Shown piece by piece: positions 10,544 to 23,136 of a stretch of 64,000 nt of DNA (the stretch's first letter is position 1; every line of letters begins with the position of its first letter). The position numbers were made by a program, and so were the translations under genes. The notes below the pieces were generated by a model. It ran no database searches. It was not told the origin of the DNA and worked only from the letters and a program-made list of their open reading frames with translations. Origin of the DNA: Nephrocerus scutellatus (lineage: Eukaryota > Arthropoda > Insecta > Diptera > Pipunculidae); NCBI GenBank assembly GCA_947095585.1, contig OX352761.1:96119333-96183332 (forward strand). Direction: 5' to 3'.

Positions 10544-11034
10544 AAAAAAACAACCCATAAAAATTTTTCATGTAAATTCTTTAAAAGGATAATTTGGCCT
10601 CAGGGCCTGATTACTTCAAAAAGTTTACAAAAACTTTTGTCTATTGGAGATGCAGATGTGTTAAAATTTGAAGAAATCGGGCTAATTTATAAAAAATTTG
10701 TATAGGCCCCTGAGCCTCTAGGCCAGTTCCAAAATGTTTACAAAAAGTGTTGTCCATCGGAGATACACATCTATATAAAATTTTAAGAAAATCGTGTTGG
10801 TTTTTTTTTTAAATTTGTATGGGGCCTCACGACCCTGGGGCCTTGGGTCTCTGATTGGGTCCGATGCCCGAGGGGCCCCAATTTTTCATAAAAAGTGTTG
10901 TCATTGGAGATATGTATGTGTGGAAAGTTTCAATGAAATCGGACTGGGGGAAGTGGGTTAAAAATTGATAGCAAGATTGCACGACAAACAAACAAACAAA
11001 CACACGGGCACACGAAGTTAATATAGAGAGTTTC
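10544..11034 (+). mobile_element. HINE-like element (copy 3)
   Basis: Starts AAAAAAACAACCCATAAAAA, carries three to four internal units with the usual GGAGATACACAT and TTTGAAGAAATCGGG parts, then a CAAA simple repeat at 10982-11002, and ends CGAAGTTAATATAGAGAG at about 11032. Confidence 0.8.
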
Positions 11035-12910
11035 AAAATTGAACAATTTCAAAAACAAGCAAGTGACTATTTCGTACTGCTAATTGTCTGCGCGTTTCTC
11101 CCTGCAGTGCATTTTTCTTGCTCTTCTAACTTTTTTGCAAGCTATTGATGATTTATTTTATTTATTTAATGTTTAACATATCAGGAATCGTTTTCACAGT
11201 GTACATCATCCATAACGGAATACAGGACAAGTGCGTTTTCGGTGATAATAAATAAATATTCGAATTGCTCGTCGTGTAAACTACAGAAACATTTATCATA
11301 ATCATCCATATGTACGCGCGTACGTTAAACACATGACCATTCAGTTACCCAGTATACTCGTGAGCGAGAGCGCTCTGTAATGACTGTGTCCACTCACTGC
11401 GAATACAGGAAATAAGCTGGAAAATGGAACATGGAAAGCATAATCTCTGCTCTCGAAGTGATTTAACAACTTTATCACTAATTAACTTCTGCGCTCAAAG
11501 TGTACATAATCCGATATGTTGTATGCACATGACAAGCAAATTTAATATAAAACAAATATTTGAACAGATTTATGACATTTTCTGAAATGAATGTTAACTC
11601 TGCTGTATATGTCCTGGTCTGGTTGGTTAGGTGCGCCGCTACGTGACCCGTGCTTTCATGCGGCCTTTACTCCGCACTTGGCTCGCAAAAGGGGGTCATA
11701 TGGTCGATGTTACCTAAGCTTCCATGCACGAACCCTCGCATGTACACTAACACACATATGCACAGTGCGGCAGTGTGCACTCTATGGATCTCCGTGTTAG
11801 CTGAGAGAATGTGCATCAAGATGCCATTAAAGAACTGTCAACTTAGTTAGTTTTCCAACGATATAAAATATTAAGTGAACGACGTTCACGTGCAAGTGAC
11901 AACCTAATTGGATGTGCGAAGTGAGCAAATATGTAATTATAACCTCTTCGGTGTTAACCAAAATCTAGGAAACAATTTTTGTTTCTTTTTAACATAAATA
12001 AGCACACTTAAAACAAATAGCTCAATTGAACAAAAAAAATTAAAAACATTTTTGGAACTAATAGTTACTGGAGTACGCCGCACATTATGTGGACTATGGC
12101 TGTTTTTGTATATTTTTTTAAACTTTATTTTAAATGAAATACCAAACGTATTGAAAACATTACGTTAATAAAAAAAACGAAGATACAACGCCCTTAGATT
12201 TAAGGAACAATAAATTACATCATATTATAAAGGAACTTTGAAAAATACCCGTTTTTTCTTTCAAAAAATAACTACATTAGGTGGTATTTTAAAATCCAAT
12301 TGCTTCGATGTCCACAAAGATATAATTTAAACTTTGTGTACTTGTACTTGCTTAGGTTCAACTCCTGGCCTAGAATCCTCTTCCGACGGTAAGGTTTCAA
12401 ACATTATCTCCTTATTTTCATTTGCAATACTCTGTTCCACATGTTTGCATTAGAAGCTCTTCTTCATCAAATACTTGACTTTGGACTGTCAGGAAGTTTT
12501 CATCTTTATTTGGGAGGCCAGAGGCCATCATTATCATTCAAAGATGACTTTTTTCATTAGGAGCTAAGTTCAGGATTTAGAAGACTCTTTCACAAAAATT
12601 CATATGGTAATCATTTGTAAGGCGACAAAGAAATACTATATTTTCTGTTGCCAAAACATACGAAGTACAAACATATGTACTTTGAATTCCGATGTAAACA
12701 TCCGCAGTACACATGTGTGCACTTGCTGTTTACAAGCCAATTATTTCCACAATTGTAAAAAATTCTTGTATAATTTATGTTTTTTCATTAAAATCATATT
12801 TTAACTTAGCATTTTTATAAAATTTAATTTATTATTTTATAGAAAACGAACTCTATTTTCCATTCAAACGATAGGCTTCACTCTGGACATCACTTCACAA
12901 ATTCACTTAA
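11035..12910. other. No gene recognised
   Basis: No ORF can be supported. Two plus-strand frames near 11591-11850 overlap each other without coding character. A minus-strand stretch at about 12390-12600 has a faint resemblance to a transposase C-terminus (ERVF-like), too weak to call. Confidence 0.5.
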
Positions 12911-14672
12911 CAAAAAAAAACCCAAAAAATTAAAATTGTTCATGTAAATTCTCTAAAAGGAGATACACAGTTAGGAATGCACAGTTAAAACCGGGTTAAT
13001 TTGGAAAAAATTAATATTAAAGCCCCTTTACTTCAAATTTTCTACAGAAACTGTTGTCACAGGAGATACACAAGTGTATGGGAGCCCCCGACCTTGGGGC
13101 CCGATCACTTCCGAATTTTAATCGGAAGTGTTGTCATCGGAGTTGAAAATTTAAAAAAAATTGGGTTAGTTTTTTAAAAAACCCCTCGGGCCTCACTCCG
13201 GTCCGTTCATTCCAAAATTTTTACAAAAATTGTTGTTCATCGGAGATATACATGTTTTATTTCGGGCATCCCTCTACACTACACCCCCCTCTACACTACA
13301 AGACTTTTACAAAAAGTTATGTCCATCGGAGATACCCATGTGTTTAAAACTTAAAGAAAATCAGGCTTATTTTTAAAAGATTTATATGGGCACCCATCGG
13401 TCCTCAGGACCCGTTCACTCCATAAATTTAACAAAAAATTTTGTCCATCGGAGAAAAAAAAAACAACCCATAAAAAATGTTCATTTAAATTCTCTAATCG
13501 CAGAAATTGAAATGGGAGCCCCTCGATCCTGGGTCATTTTTTATTTTTTTTTATTTTTTTATTGTAGGAGAAAATCGTCGAAAGGGACATTTGACATGAG
13601 ATGTCAAATTTAAAAATGCTCAGATAATATTATTCTGAGCACTTAGAGCACGCTCATACTCTGAGCAAATAAGAAACACGAGCATTTCTCTTGAGAACTC
13701 TTTGACTGCTCTGAACTAATTTATGAAAACGCGAAATGACAGAATAGTGTGAAAACTTGTTGTTCTATCTGTAAGTTGATATCGACAACAAAAAACGGCA
13801 TCAATAAAAATACAATTCAGTAAATAAGTAAGTAAGTTGAATTAAGCATAAAACATGTCTCGTTTCATTTGCTGGGTTCATTTGTGCGTGAGCTAAGATA
13901 TCTCTCTCTCTCCACCACCAAAACCAAGCAGCGCAGCACACACCGCACACAGTCAAAGTACGACGGCATCTGATGCCACTATATGATACATAAAAAATGT
14001 ATAAGGGCCTTGCGGCCGAACCCGGAACCCGATCACTACCAAATTTTAGAAAAAGTATTTTTTATTGGGTGTACACATGTGTGTAAAATTTGAAAAAAAT
14101 CGGGTAATTTTTATTTTAAATTTGTATGGGAGCCCCACGAATCCGGGGCCCGACCACTTCCAAATTTTAAAAGAAAGTATTGTCACTGGAAGTACACATG
14201 TGTACAAAATTTTAGAAAAATCGGTCTTTAGGAAGTGCGTTAAAAATTGATAATTAAAAAAGAAATTTTGTATGGGAGCCCCCCAACCCCGGGGCACGCT
14301 TCAAAAATATTACGAAAAGTTTATTCCATCGGAGATACACATGCGTATAAAATTTGAAGAAAATCAGGTTAATTCTTTTAAAAAATTGGTACGGGGTCTC
14401 ACGACCCCGTGGCCCGGGGCCCGGGGTACCCGAAATTTTACAAAAAGTGTTTTCCTTCGTAGATACACATGAACATATATACAATTTGAGAAAAATTATA
14501 AAATATTCGTATGGGAGCCCCCCAATTTTCATAGAAAGTGTTGTCATCGGAGATATACATGTGTGCCAACTTTCAATAAAATCGGACTGTGGGAAGTGGG
14601 TTAAAAATTGGTCGCAAGATTCCACGACAAACAAACAAGCACACGGGCACGCGAAGTTAATATAGAGAAATA
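12911..14672 (+). mobile_element. HINE-like element, long copy 4 with a second copy inside
   Basis: The outer copy starts at about 12911 (CAAAAAAAAACCC, then TGTAAATTCTCTAAAAGG) and has several diverged internal units to about 13453. A second start (AAAAAAAAAACAACCC) appears there. After the inner copy the outer units resume at about 14260 and end with a CAAACAAACAAG simple repeat and GAAGTTAATATAGAGAA at 14654-14670. The unit broken at CATCGGAGA (13453) lacks its second half, which is what a nested insertion would leave. Confidence 0.65.
13454..14259 (+). mobile_element. HINE-like element, inner copy 4b
   Basis: Same subtype as copies 1 and 9: after the start come the AATCGCAGAAATTGA block, the GCTCAGA...TCTGAGC palindrome (about 13620-13665), and the CAGCGCAGCACACACCGC segment (about 13930-13950). 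Two internal units and GTTAAAAATTGATAATT follow. The simple repeat and 3' motif expected next are missing, so its right end is eroded or was lost on insertion. Confidence 0.6.
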
Positions 14673-15367
14673 AAAAACATACAAAATTTAAAATAAAACT
14701 CTCAATGAAATTATGAAATACAAGTTTGTTAAATAAAGAGCAGGGTAGGCTGTGTCGAAGACACGGCCGTGGGTTTTGAGCGTGACAATGTCTGTCCGGG
14801 ACGAAAGAAAAGAAAAGAAAGATCTTGTTGTCTGTGGGACATAAACACGGTCGGATATATTGAAATTTTTTTCTATACTAAATACAAGTCCTACGACTTG
14901 CACCGTAGCTCATCACATACATCATCATCACATCACATTATACAGTCATTGGCAAAATTATTTGCACAATGTAATATTTACACCATATCACTTCAATAAC
15001 GTTGTATAACTTTTCAAAAATTCAATAAATCACTGATATTGTTGTTTGTTACCAAACCCAAACAGTAATCCAGCTTTTGGTTTCAACTCATAAAAAATTT
15101 GAGTAGTTTTAAATTAAATTAGAAGACAAAAGTAGTGAGTAGTGCTGCCCATGCTTCGAAATGGTTAGTTAAAAATGTCGCTTTAAAATATGCAGGCCAA
15201 TTATTTCTCATTAAATTTCTTTTGCATCGTTCTCTTATTTCTGTAATTGATCGAATAGTTATACATGGCATTAAACATGTATGATGTTTGATGGTTGACT
15301 CAATGGTCGATGGTAGATTCGTTGTTCAGTGGCAGACATCCAACTTATGATCGAACATCAAATTTTG
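14673..15367. other. No gene recognised
   Basis: AT-rich sequence. A short purine-rich AAAGAAAAGAAAAGAAAG run lies at about 14804-14821. No supportable ORF. Confidence 0.6.
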
Positions 15368-15575
15368 CATAGGAAGAAGTCTTATAGATGCAACTTAGTC
15401 CTACATTCCGAATTTTATGTGAATCGCTTGAAAAATTGCTTTGTTCCAGAAATTCGAGACCATAATTATCATATTCCAGAATTTCCAATGGAAGAAATCT
15501 TATAGTCGCATCTTAGTCACACATTCCGAATTTCATGCGAATCTCTTGGGAAATGGCTTAGTTCCCAAAGTATTG
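15368..15575 (-). repeat. 117-bp satellite units, inverted cluster
   Basis: About two diverged units. Each contains ATTCCGAATTTCATGCGAAT and CTTAGTTCC/CTTTGTTCC parts, which are the reverse complement of the units at 32766-33290 (ATTCGTATGAAACTCGGAAT, GGAACCAAGCCATTTCTCAA). Confidence 0.75.
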
Positions 15576-15596
15576 ACATTTAAAAATGTGATATTT

Positions 15597-15756
15597 AACA
15601 GTGATCACAACAGTCGGACATATAACAGTGTCTCACTTAACAGGGATCACAACATTCGGACATTTAACAGTGATAACAACTGTGGGACATTTAACAGTGA
15701 TCACAACAGTGTATCCCTTAACAGTGATCACAACAGTGGGACATTTAACATTTTAC
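15597..15756 (+). repeat. 28-bp minisatellite
   Basis: Five to six units of about 28 bp built on TTTAACAGTGATCACAACAG and GGGACATTTAACAG. The TGATCA core is a palindrome. The ORFs that cross it are a by-product of the repeat. Confidence 0.85.
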
Positions 15757-17239
15757 TTTTTGAACATGCACCCCCTTATACCTTGTAGTGAGACGTTGTC
15801 ACGTCAAAAATTGTCTAATGTAAGACCTAAAATCAGAGCAAATTTAAGTCCACACATGTGACTCGTGGACCGAAGAAGATAAAAGTTTATCTTAATTTTT
15901 GTTACACGTTCTCAATAGAACACTTTGTTGTTGTTAAAAACTGTTTAAGTTCATGTTAGTCATTTAAGTTTTTTTGCAGTGGAGCGCTGCCCTTCAGTTC
16001 AGTATATTGAGAAAGCGACTTATCTTACCTCAGACGCTAAAAAAAAAATTGTATTTTCAAATTCTTGAAATTTTTTTTTTGGACTGTCATGCGGGCAAAA
16101 ACTAAAACGAGTAACACTAAACGTCAAAAAACAAACAAAAATTAAATTTTTTATGTAATAATCTTTTAACAACTTTTTATCCTAATTGACTTTTAAGATA
16201 ACGCGGTCAATGAAAGTCCATTTTCATTGGGTTAATGTGAAATTGAAACGCCAAAACTCATCTGTGCCAATTATTATAAACGGGTCATTTTACAATGAAT
16301 AAAAATGTGGGTGGGTGGACCTGTGTACGCGCGTTAAAAATTCTACATCTTTGGCATGATTATAGATTATGAATAGAATGATAAGACGCGTAAAGGAAGA
16401 CATTGAATCCGATCGATCGGATGTTATCACACGACTCGATATGTTACGTAGTAGAATGGTTTAGTTCACTGCGCAACAAAATGTCAAACTGGATAAATAA
16501 GAAGCTCTAAATATATAATATAGAAAAATGTATTAAACTTTTTTTTTTAAAAGATGATCAAAAGATTTTAAAGACCCCTAATGAATTCCCAAAATAACTC
16601 AAAAAAAACTCCCATAAGACCCCTAAAAGAACCTCCAATACCCCAAAAAAAAAACCACCAAAAGACTCTCAAAGACTCTCAAAAGACCCCAAAGGGACCC
16701 CCCAAAAACCATAAGATCCCCAAAAGACACTCAAAAGACTCTCAAAAGACTCCAAAGTACAACCAAGATGTTGAAAAGCGTTTTGTTTACAATTTAATTT
16801 TTCCCAATAAATGCGTTGAACTTGTTAACCCTTTCTGGTGCTGGCCATTAGAAGGTTCAAACTCGTCACGCAATATGATAAATTATAATTATTAATTTGA
16901 TGAAACATGTGCTGTTATGGTGATGTTATTCCATTTACACGTCCAACATTAGGTCGATAGCTTATGTGCGAAAAATAATACTCACCTCTGCACGACCATT
17001 TGAACTTCAGGCTGTTTTACAATGAAATATATTTATTCCATTCAATTGCGATGCGCTTGGTAAACAACTGCAACTTCTATTTGGCTCACTCAAATTCCAC
17101 TCACGTATGCCACATAATTGGCAGATGGCAGAGCGCTCTTGGTAAATTCCCCAATGCGTTAATGGTCACTTGAAAATTATATTCACTAACCTGCATTGAT
17201 TAAGTGCAAATTGATGGCACTTCAGCACCAGCCAAAGCC
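15757..17239. other. No gene recognised; C/A-rich low-complexity tract
   Basis: At about 16560-16760 there is a strongly strand-biased tract of CCCCTAAAAG, AAAAGACTCTC and CCAAAAGAC words, with almost no G runs on the plus strand. It produces a lysine/proline-rich frame that is not a gene. The rest is AT-rich and unassigned. Confidence 0.6.
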
Positions 17240-17400
17240 GCTTATATAATATATCGGGTAAGAGAGGGTGTTAGTGACCATCAGAATAGCGAAGGCACTC
17301 CTTTTTTATTTTCTGGAAACACTCGACGATAATTTTCGCGAACATTCGCATAGTTAGTGAAGAAACGATATATAAAATAACCGGGGAAAACGAGTCCTCG

Positions 17401-17577
17401 ATGGATTATGAATACGTAAATTATCCGAATAAGAGAGCACACCAGCACTCGCCTGAAATATGGTACCATTCCATGCAAATTTTCGATTTCAATTGCAGTC
17501 ACGTTGAAAATGCGAAAATCACGAGAATTCTGGGTGAAAATGAATCTGCTTTAGTGCCCATAAGAGATGTGACGTAG
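17401..17577 (+). CDS. Possible small ORF, 58 codons, unknown function
   Basis: This ORF begins MDYEYVNYPNKRAHQHSPEI and ends in RDVT, with no resemblance to the mobile elements of the window. It is listed because of its surroundings. A TATA-like TATATAATATA lies at about 17241-17251, a further TATATAAAATA at about 17370-17380, and an AATAAA at about 17650 downstream. The start context is poor (T at -3, G at +4). The product would be polar, rich in Tyr, His and Asn near the N-terminus, with no signal peptide, membrane segment or known motif. It is short enough to arise by chance, and it could instead be a host exon or a relic. No function is proposed. Confidence 0.2.
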   Translation: MDYEYVNYPNKRAHQHSPEIWYHSMQIFDFNCSHVENAKITRILGENESALVPIRDVT

Positions 17578-18180
17578 TTGGTATATATACCATGAAGCAT
17601 AACAGTGGAGCATTACATGATGCCTAAGTTTATATTTTTTTTGTTTTAAATAAAACGATTTTTAGTTATATAATCATTGAAACTTTTCTATTAAAACATT
17701 GAACTAATCATAGAAGTTGTTGGTTAATTTGGCAGTCGGTTGTTAATGCATTTATTTTTAAAGGCATTCCCTTAATTAATTATAAATTTGTTTTCACATT
17801 ACCTCGACTGCAATTTGAAAGCAGTTTTTGAAGCAAACTTGTCGCCCAGATCTGTTTGTGTAAAATTGACCGGTATACAGCGTTATCAAAAAGTTAACAA
17901 CTATTTTCAGCACAGTTGAAAGAACACGGGGATTATATTTAATTTTAACATTGTGATATATCTTACAAGTATAACCATATCCTAGCGACCGGTGGATAAG
18001 TTGCTTTCGTGGTTTTCAGTGCTTGGTTTCGTACAAAGCAGAATGCGGCTACACCTTACAACCAATATTTATATTTTTAAAATTTTATTTGTTTCTCTAT
18101 AACACTATTGCAGTAGCATAGATTTCTATAATGGGCGTTCTCATAAACAATATCGAATAATAAAATTTCTTCACTAAGTA

Positions 18181-19200
18181 CGAGGGTGGGTCAATAAGTC
18201 CCTGAATATTAACAAATTTTCTCGTTACCTTAAATTTATAATTTTTTTTGGTCAAGAATCATATTTCAAAAGAAAGCACCAAAATATTCAGACAGATTTG
18301 TCAAATAGTTTTGTTGTGTTAGCCATTTTATATAGACGCCTACGAGCATTTTCGTTAAAATGGAAAAAGTGAATTTCGAGTGCTCATTAAATTTTTGCGA
18401 GAAAAAACTATCACGCAAACCAAACAAAACCTTGACAAATATTACGGGGACTCTTCACCATCGATTGGAACGATTCACCACAGGTTTACTCAATTTCGGT
18501 GCGGTCGTTCAAGCACAAGTGATCCCGAACGAACGTTCTGGTCACCCAATTGAGGTCACCACACCAGCATTGGTCAACAAAATCCATGGTTTGATAATGG
18601 ACGATCGACGAGTGAAAGTGCGCGAGCTTGAAGAGGCCACAGGCTTATCACAATGGCTCAGTGATTTCGATTGTACATACATATTTGGACATGAAAGATG
18701 GGTGCCTCGTTTGCTCACAATCGAAAACAAACGCATTCGTTTGACAACTTCAAAGGTGTGTTTGGCTATGTTCCAGAAAAACTCGACTGAGTTTTTGCGC
18801 CGTTTCGTAACCTAGATTCACCACAACACACCAGAAACCAAGGAACAGTCAAAACAATGGACTTCTCCTGGTGAATCGAAGCCGAAGAAGGCCAAGGTGG
18901 TTTTGTAAGAAAACAAGGTCATGGCGACAGTTTTTTGGTATGCGCGCGGTGTTATTTACATCGAATACCTTGAAAAAGGTAAAACGATCACCGACGCATA
19001 CTACGTAGAGCTGCTGGATCGATTCCAAGCCGATTTGAAGCAAAAACGGCCGCATTTGGCGAAGAAAAAGTTATTTTTCACCAGGACAACGCACCAGTGC
19101 ACAAGTCCGCAGTCGCAATGGCAAAATTACATGAGTTAGGCTACGAACACCTCCATCTTCCATATTTAGCCCCCTGCGACTTTTTCTTGTTCTTGGGAAA
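18181..19200 (+). mobile_element. Mariner transposon, decayed DD34D type (copy 1)
   Basis: The left inverted terminal repeat starts after a TA at 18179-18180 with CGAGGGTGGGTCAATAAGTC. A transposase remnant begins at 18360 (MEKVNFEC). The mariner landmarks appear in order but in shifting frames: WVPRLL (about 18700), VFWYARG (18932-18960), EKGKTIT, HQDNAPVHK (about 19079-19105) and LAPCDFFLF (about 19168-19194). The first catalytic aspartate, normally in FWD, is a tyrosine here; copy 2 at 29790 still has FWDARG. The SPD before LAP is also missing. The 3' part and right terminal repeat are absent, so the element cannot move itself. Transposase would cut and paste the element at TA sites. Confidence 0.8.
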
Positions 19201-19204
19201 TCAA

Positions 19205-20448
19205 ACAAAACTGAAAAATTAGTAACCAACTGTTGCAGACGATCGCAAGAACAGAAGAAGAAATATGAATTTAATTTGAATAAAGTTCACTAGGATTAAA
19301 CATATTAGTAAAGCGTTAAAATTTTTAGATCAATTAACTGACTTTTTCAACTTAACATGTGAACTTGGCTAGGCGAAATTCACATCAGAAAATCAGAACT
19401 CACATCAGACGTGCAGCTTTTTTTCGTAATACTTGTATGATATCTTCATGTAGAGATCATGGAATTAAAATCTATCAGCGGATCTTTTAAAAGAGTTACA
19501 ATATTTATACCATTTATTCGTAGCATATTTGTTAAAAAAGATCTCTCCTTTATCGAAATGTTGATATTGTCCGTTAACTTACTAGATATTCTGCGGTAAT
19601 TGATTAGTAGCCGATTTCTTGATAAAAATGTTAGAGAAGATAACTTTATTTGACTTTTTTATTAATTAATCTTCCGATAAATTTTTCCGCTTCGGTTTTG
19701 CGTGCACTTCTTCCCAGATCTAAACGATATTTTAATAACCCCACCCACTCCACAACTTAATATTCTATACCTCTTGAAAATGTTATAGCGATTCAAAACT
19801 TGTCCTTACCGCGGCTTTTAATGAATGCATTTTTTTTTGTTTATTATAACCAATATTTTTCATAAATCATATTCCGTAGAAATAGAAATAAATTGTTTGG
19901 GGTAAAATTTCTCAATAAAATTTCAATAAAATCATGAATATTAGATAAATACATAATTTGTGAATTTGAACCACCGTGCAACGTACGAACACTTTGATTG
20001 CTTGCTAGTACAACGCTGAATGGTCCGACGCAGTGGTTGGTTGGCGCTGGTTAACAGCTGTCCACTTCCTGATTTCTCTGATTGAAAGGTTTCTAGATTT
20101 CATGAATACTCGCGTGATTTCATCGTCGAGTTGAAAATTTGAGATCGTGCGATGAAGATACATTTCGAATTAAGCGTTGAATACGGATAATGCATCCTGC
20201 AATTCGTTGAGCTCGTTTTTTAAATATTTCCATAATCTTATTTTTGTATTCATAAGTTTTTTTTATGCAAATGCAATGACCTTTAATTTTTTGATAACAG
20301 TAAAACACTAACAGAGGATATTTGCCTCAATCTATATACCGTACTATGATTGACGCAACTCCTTTTACGATCTGTCGGGTGAAATCTTTGTATCTGAAGC
20401 CATGACTTAGCCTTTGGCTTAAGTATCACATTATCATGGAAGTAAGAA
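19205..20448. other. No gene recognised
   Basis: AT-rich with scattered homopolymer runs. The minus-strand frame at 20120-20308 is rich in Lys and Arg and has no recognisable domain. Confidence 0.6.
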
Positions 20449-20531
20449 AATTTAGTCTTTCGAGTTCGTAAAGGATTTTACAAATAAAATACAACACAAA
20501 TTATTAATTCACAAATTACAACTTTAAATAA
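20449..20531 (-). mobile_element. Gypsy LTR fragment
   Basis: On the minus strand this matches the last about 83 bases of the LTR at 6068-6356 (about four of five bases), including TGTATTTTATTTG and AAATCCTTTACGAACTC. The sequence beyond AATT is unrelated to the primer binding site, so this is the 3' end of a solo LTR or of a 3' LTR. A HINE-like element interrupts it at 20532. Confidence 0.6.
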
Positions 20532-21058
20532 CAAAAAAACAACCCATAAAATTAAAATTTTTCGTGTAAATTCTATAATCAGGAATACACAATGTGCAGT
20601 TTGAATAAAATAGGGTACATTTTTAAATTTTTTTTAGAGTGCCCCCCAACTCCGGGCTATTTCACTTCGAAAATTTTACAAAAAGTGTTGTCCATCGGAG
20701 ATACACATGCGTATAAAATTCAAAGAAAATCGGATTAATTTTTATTTTAAATTGTATGAGGCGTGGGGCCCGACGTCTATATGGGGCCCAATGATCTCGG
20801 GTTCCGGGGTCTCTATCATTTTTACATAAAGTGTTGTCCATCGGGTTAATTTTTATTTTAAACTTGTATGAGGACCCACGGCCCCAGTGAAGAAGAAAAT
20901 CGGGTAAATTTTGTAAAATATTTGTATGGGAGCCTCCCGACCCCGAGGCCCGAGGGGCCCCAAATTAATAATAGATAGTGTTGTCATCGGAGATATGCAT
21001 GTGTTCAAAATTTCAATGAAATAGGATTTTGGGAAGTGGGTTAAAAATTGATCGGAAG
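20532..21058 (+). mobile_element. HINE-like element (copy 5, 3'-truncated)
   Basis: Starts AAAAAAACAACCCATAAAAT and has four internal units ending in GGGAAGTGGGTTAAAAATTG. It stops at GATCGGAAGAG, just before the simple repeat, where LINE-B1 begins. Confidence 0.75.
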
Positions 21059-23063
21059 AGTACAAGGTTTGCGCGTAAAAATATCCACAAAGCCACCTGG
21101 GTATCTCCTGAATGAACCACTCGCAACCAGATAGACCACGTGTTGATATACCGCTGCCACAACCCGAACCTGATGACGGTACGAACGTACCGAGGTGCCG
21201 ACGTCGGATCGAACCACTATCTTGTTGGTATGGTGCTCCGAACGTGGATTGCATCATCACGAAAGACTGCATCCGTGAATCAGATTCGAGTCAACACGGC
21301 TGCCCTTCGAAACGATGATATTGAAATTGCCCTTAATGCAGGGAGAGTAAGTCCTTGGGCTGAGGTGTCAGGCGTAAAAGAGAAATGGACACGCCTTAAA
21401 AATACTGTCATTAGTACTTCTGACTCCATCTTAGGCAGTAATCGTAGAGATCGGAACGACTGGTTCGATGACGAATGTAAGCTAGCGAATGAGCTTAAGA
21501 ATGTTGCGTACAGAGCAATGCAACAATCTCATAGAACGCGGGCACGCGAAGATGAATATAAAGAGCTCAGAAGATATAAAAAAACACGCCGTCGGCGAAA
21601 GAAAGCAGCTTGGGAGAAGAATCTCGTCCGTGAACTACAGTACAGAGAGCAAGGACCGCACCAGGCGCGGAAGTTCTACCAAAGAGTCCGCGTCCAATAT
21701 ACACCGCGTTACACATACTGCAAGGACAAAGAGGGTAATCTGATCGCCGATCTTAAAGGCATCTTAGAGCGATGGGAAGAGCACTTTCATGAGTTGCTAA
21801 ATGGCCAGTTTACTCCACCAATGACCGAAGATCATACTTGATCCATACCAAGTATAGACGAAATTAGCAGAGCGATAAATCGGCTCAAAAATAATAAGGC
21901 CCCGGGATCTGATCGGATCACAGTGGAACTGATAAAATTAGGAGGCCCCACATTATACGAAGGAATTTATGAAATAATAGTGCAAGTATGGGAGGAAGAA
22001 GTGATGCCAGAAGACTGGCGAAGAGGAATCCTGTGCCCCATACATAAGAAGGGAGATATCACAAAATGCAGCAATTATCTTGGTATAGCGTTGTTGAGTA
22101 CCGCGTATAAGATTTTCTCCTCTATTCTACAAGACAGAATAGCCTCATACGCTAAAGTCATCATTGGTCCATACCAGTGTGGCTTCGTCCCAGGCAAATC
22201 AACAACTGATCAGATTTACACCATTAGGCAGGTGATGGAAAAATGTCTAATGTTTCAAAACGCACTATACCATCTTTGTATAGACTTTAAAGGCGCCTAT
22301 GATAACATTGCCAGAGTAGAACTTTATAAAGCCATGAGAGAATTCGGCATCCCAAATAAACAGACACGACTATGTAGGCTGAACATTAATGAGAGCAAAA
22401 CAAAGTACATGGTGGGCCACGTCTGCGAGTAGAAGATCCAACATTGGTCCCGCATTTAAAATAGTGGAGCGCGAATATTTAAAGTAGTGCAATCCTTTAA
22501 CTATCTCGGATCAACTGTAGCAGCCGATATAAGCATTGAACCAGAAATACGCGCACGGTTGCTTAAAGCCAACAAGACTTTTCAAATCCACGAACTTAAT
22601 CATAACATCAAAGCTGGTGTTATATAAGACAATGGTCATACCAGTACTTCCATATAGATCCGCGAATTGGGTGCTTAGCAAAAAGCAAGCAAAAAGCCTC
22701 TTAGCCGCGTTCGAGAGAAAATAATTGTTGGCCCCGTATATGAGGAAGTATGATTCCGGAGACTCTATAATGACGAGAACTACGAGCGTTACTACGAAGT
22801 CGACATCGTGAAGAGAATTAAGCTCGGTAGGTTCCAGTTGCCAGGACACCTAGCTCGTATGAGCGAAGAGGATCCTGCTCGGAAAGTCCTTTGCGATATG
22901 ATTTATGGAACACGACAGTGTGGCCGGCCTAGCAAACGCTGGAAGAATGGCGTAGACCAGGACGCTCAGAGTTTAGGGATGCAAAACTGGATGACATCGG
23001 CTCAAAATCGGGACCGGTGGGGAGAAATTTTGCGGGAGGCCCAGGATCTGATCGTGGTTGTAT
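21059..23063 (+). pseudogene. LINE-B, 5'-truncated with internal deletion (copy 1)
   Basis: The order is endonuclease end, linker, reverse transcriptase, C-terminal region. The endonuclease end has a RNQIDHVLI-like segment (about 21124-21150) and a SNHYLVG in place of the usual SDHYLV. The open part at 21140-21841 includes a very basic KKTRRRRKKAAWEK linker. A frame at 21923-22432 carries GILCPIHKKGD, GFVPGKSTTDQIYTI and the motif A segment CIDFKGAYD (about 22278-22304). It then jumps in frame, after FGIPNK, to NESKTKYMV, so motifs B and C (YADD) are deleted. The C-terminal frame 22808-23063 has GHLARMSEEDPARKV and GRPSKRW and ends in DLIVVV. Together they are about half of an ordinary ORF2. 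The clade was not resolved. Confidence 0.8.
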
Positions 23064-23136
23064 AGCCAAATATGAAGACTAAACCGCGTGCTACGCTGCG
23101 ACTTGGCCCATAACCTTTGATGAGTTAACCGAGCAA

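Noticed and set aside
12390..12600. hAT transposase C-terminus
   Set aside because: Only a weak ERVF-like similarity in broken frames; too little to call.
14254..14634. 126-codon minus-strand ORF
   Set aside because: It is antisense to HINE-like internal units; similar frames occur antisense to other copies (20853-21272, 58570-58999).
15441..15861. Two overlapping ORFs of 115 and 86 codons
   Set aside because: They run through the 117-bp satellite units and the 28-bp minisatellite; both frames are open only because of the repeat.
16581..16895. 104-codon lysine/proline-rich ORF
   Set aside because: It is a translation of a C/A-rich low-complexity tract with no other coding sign.
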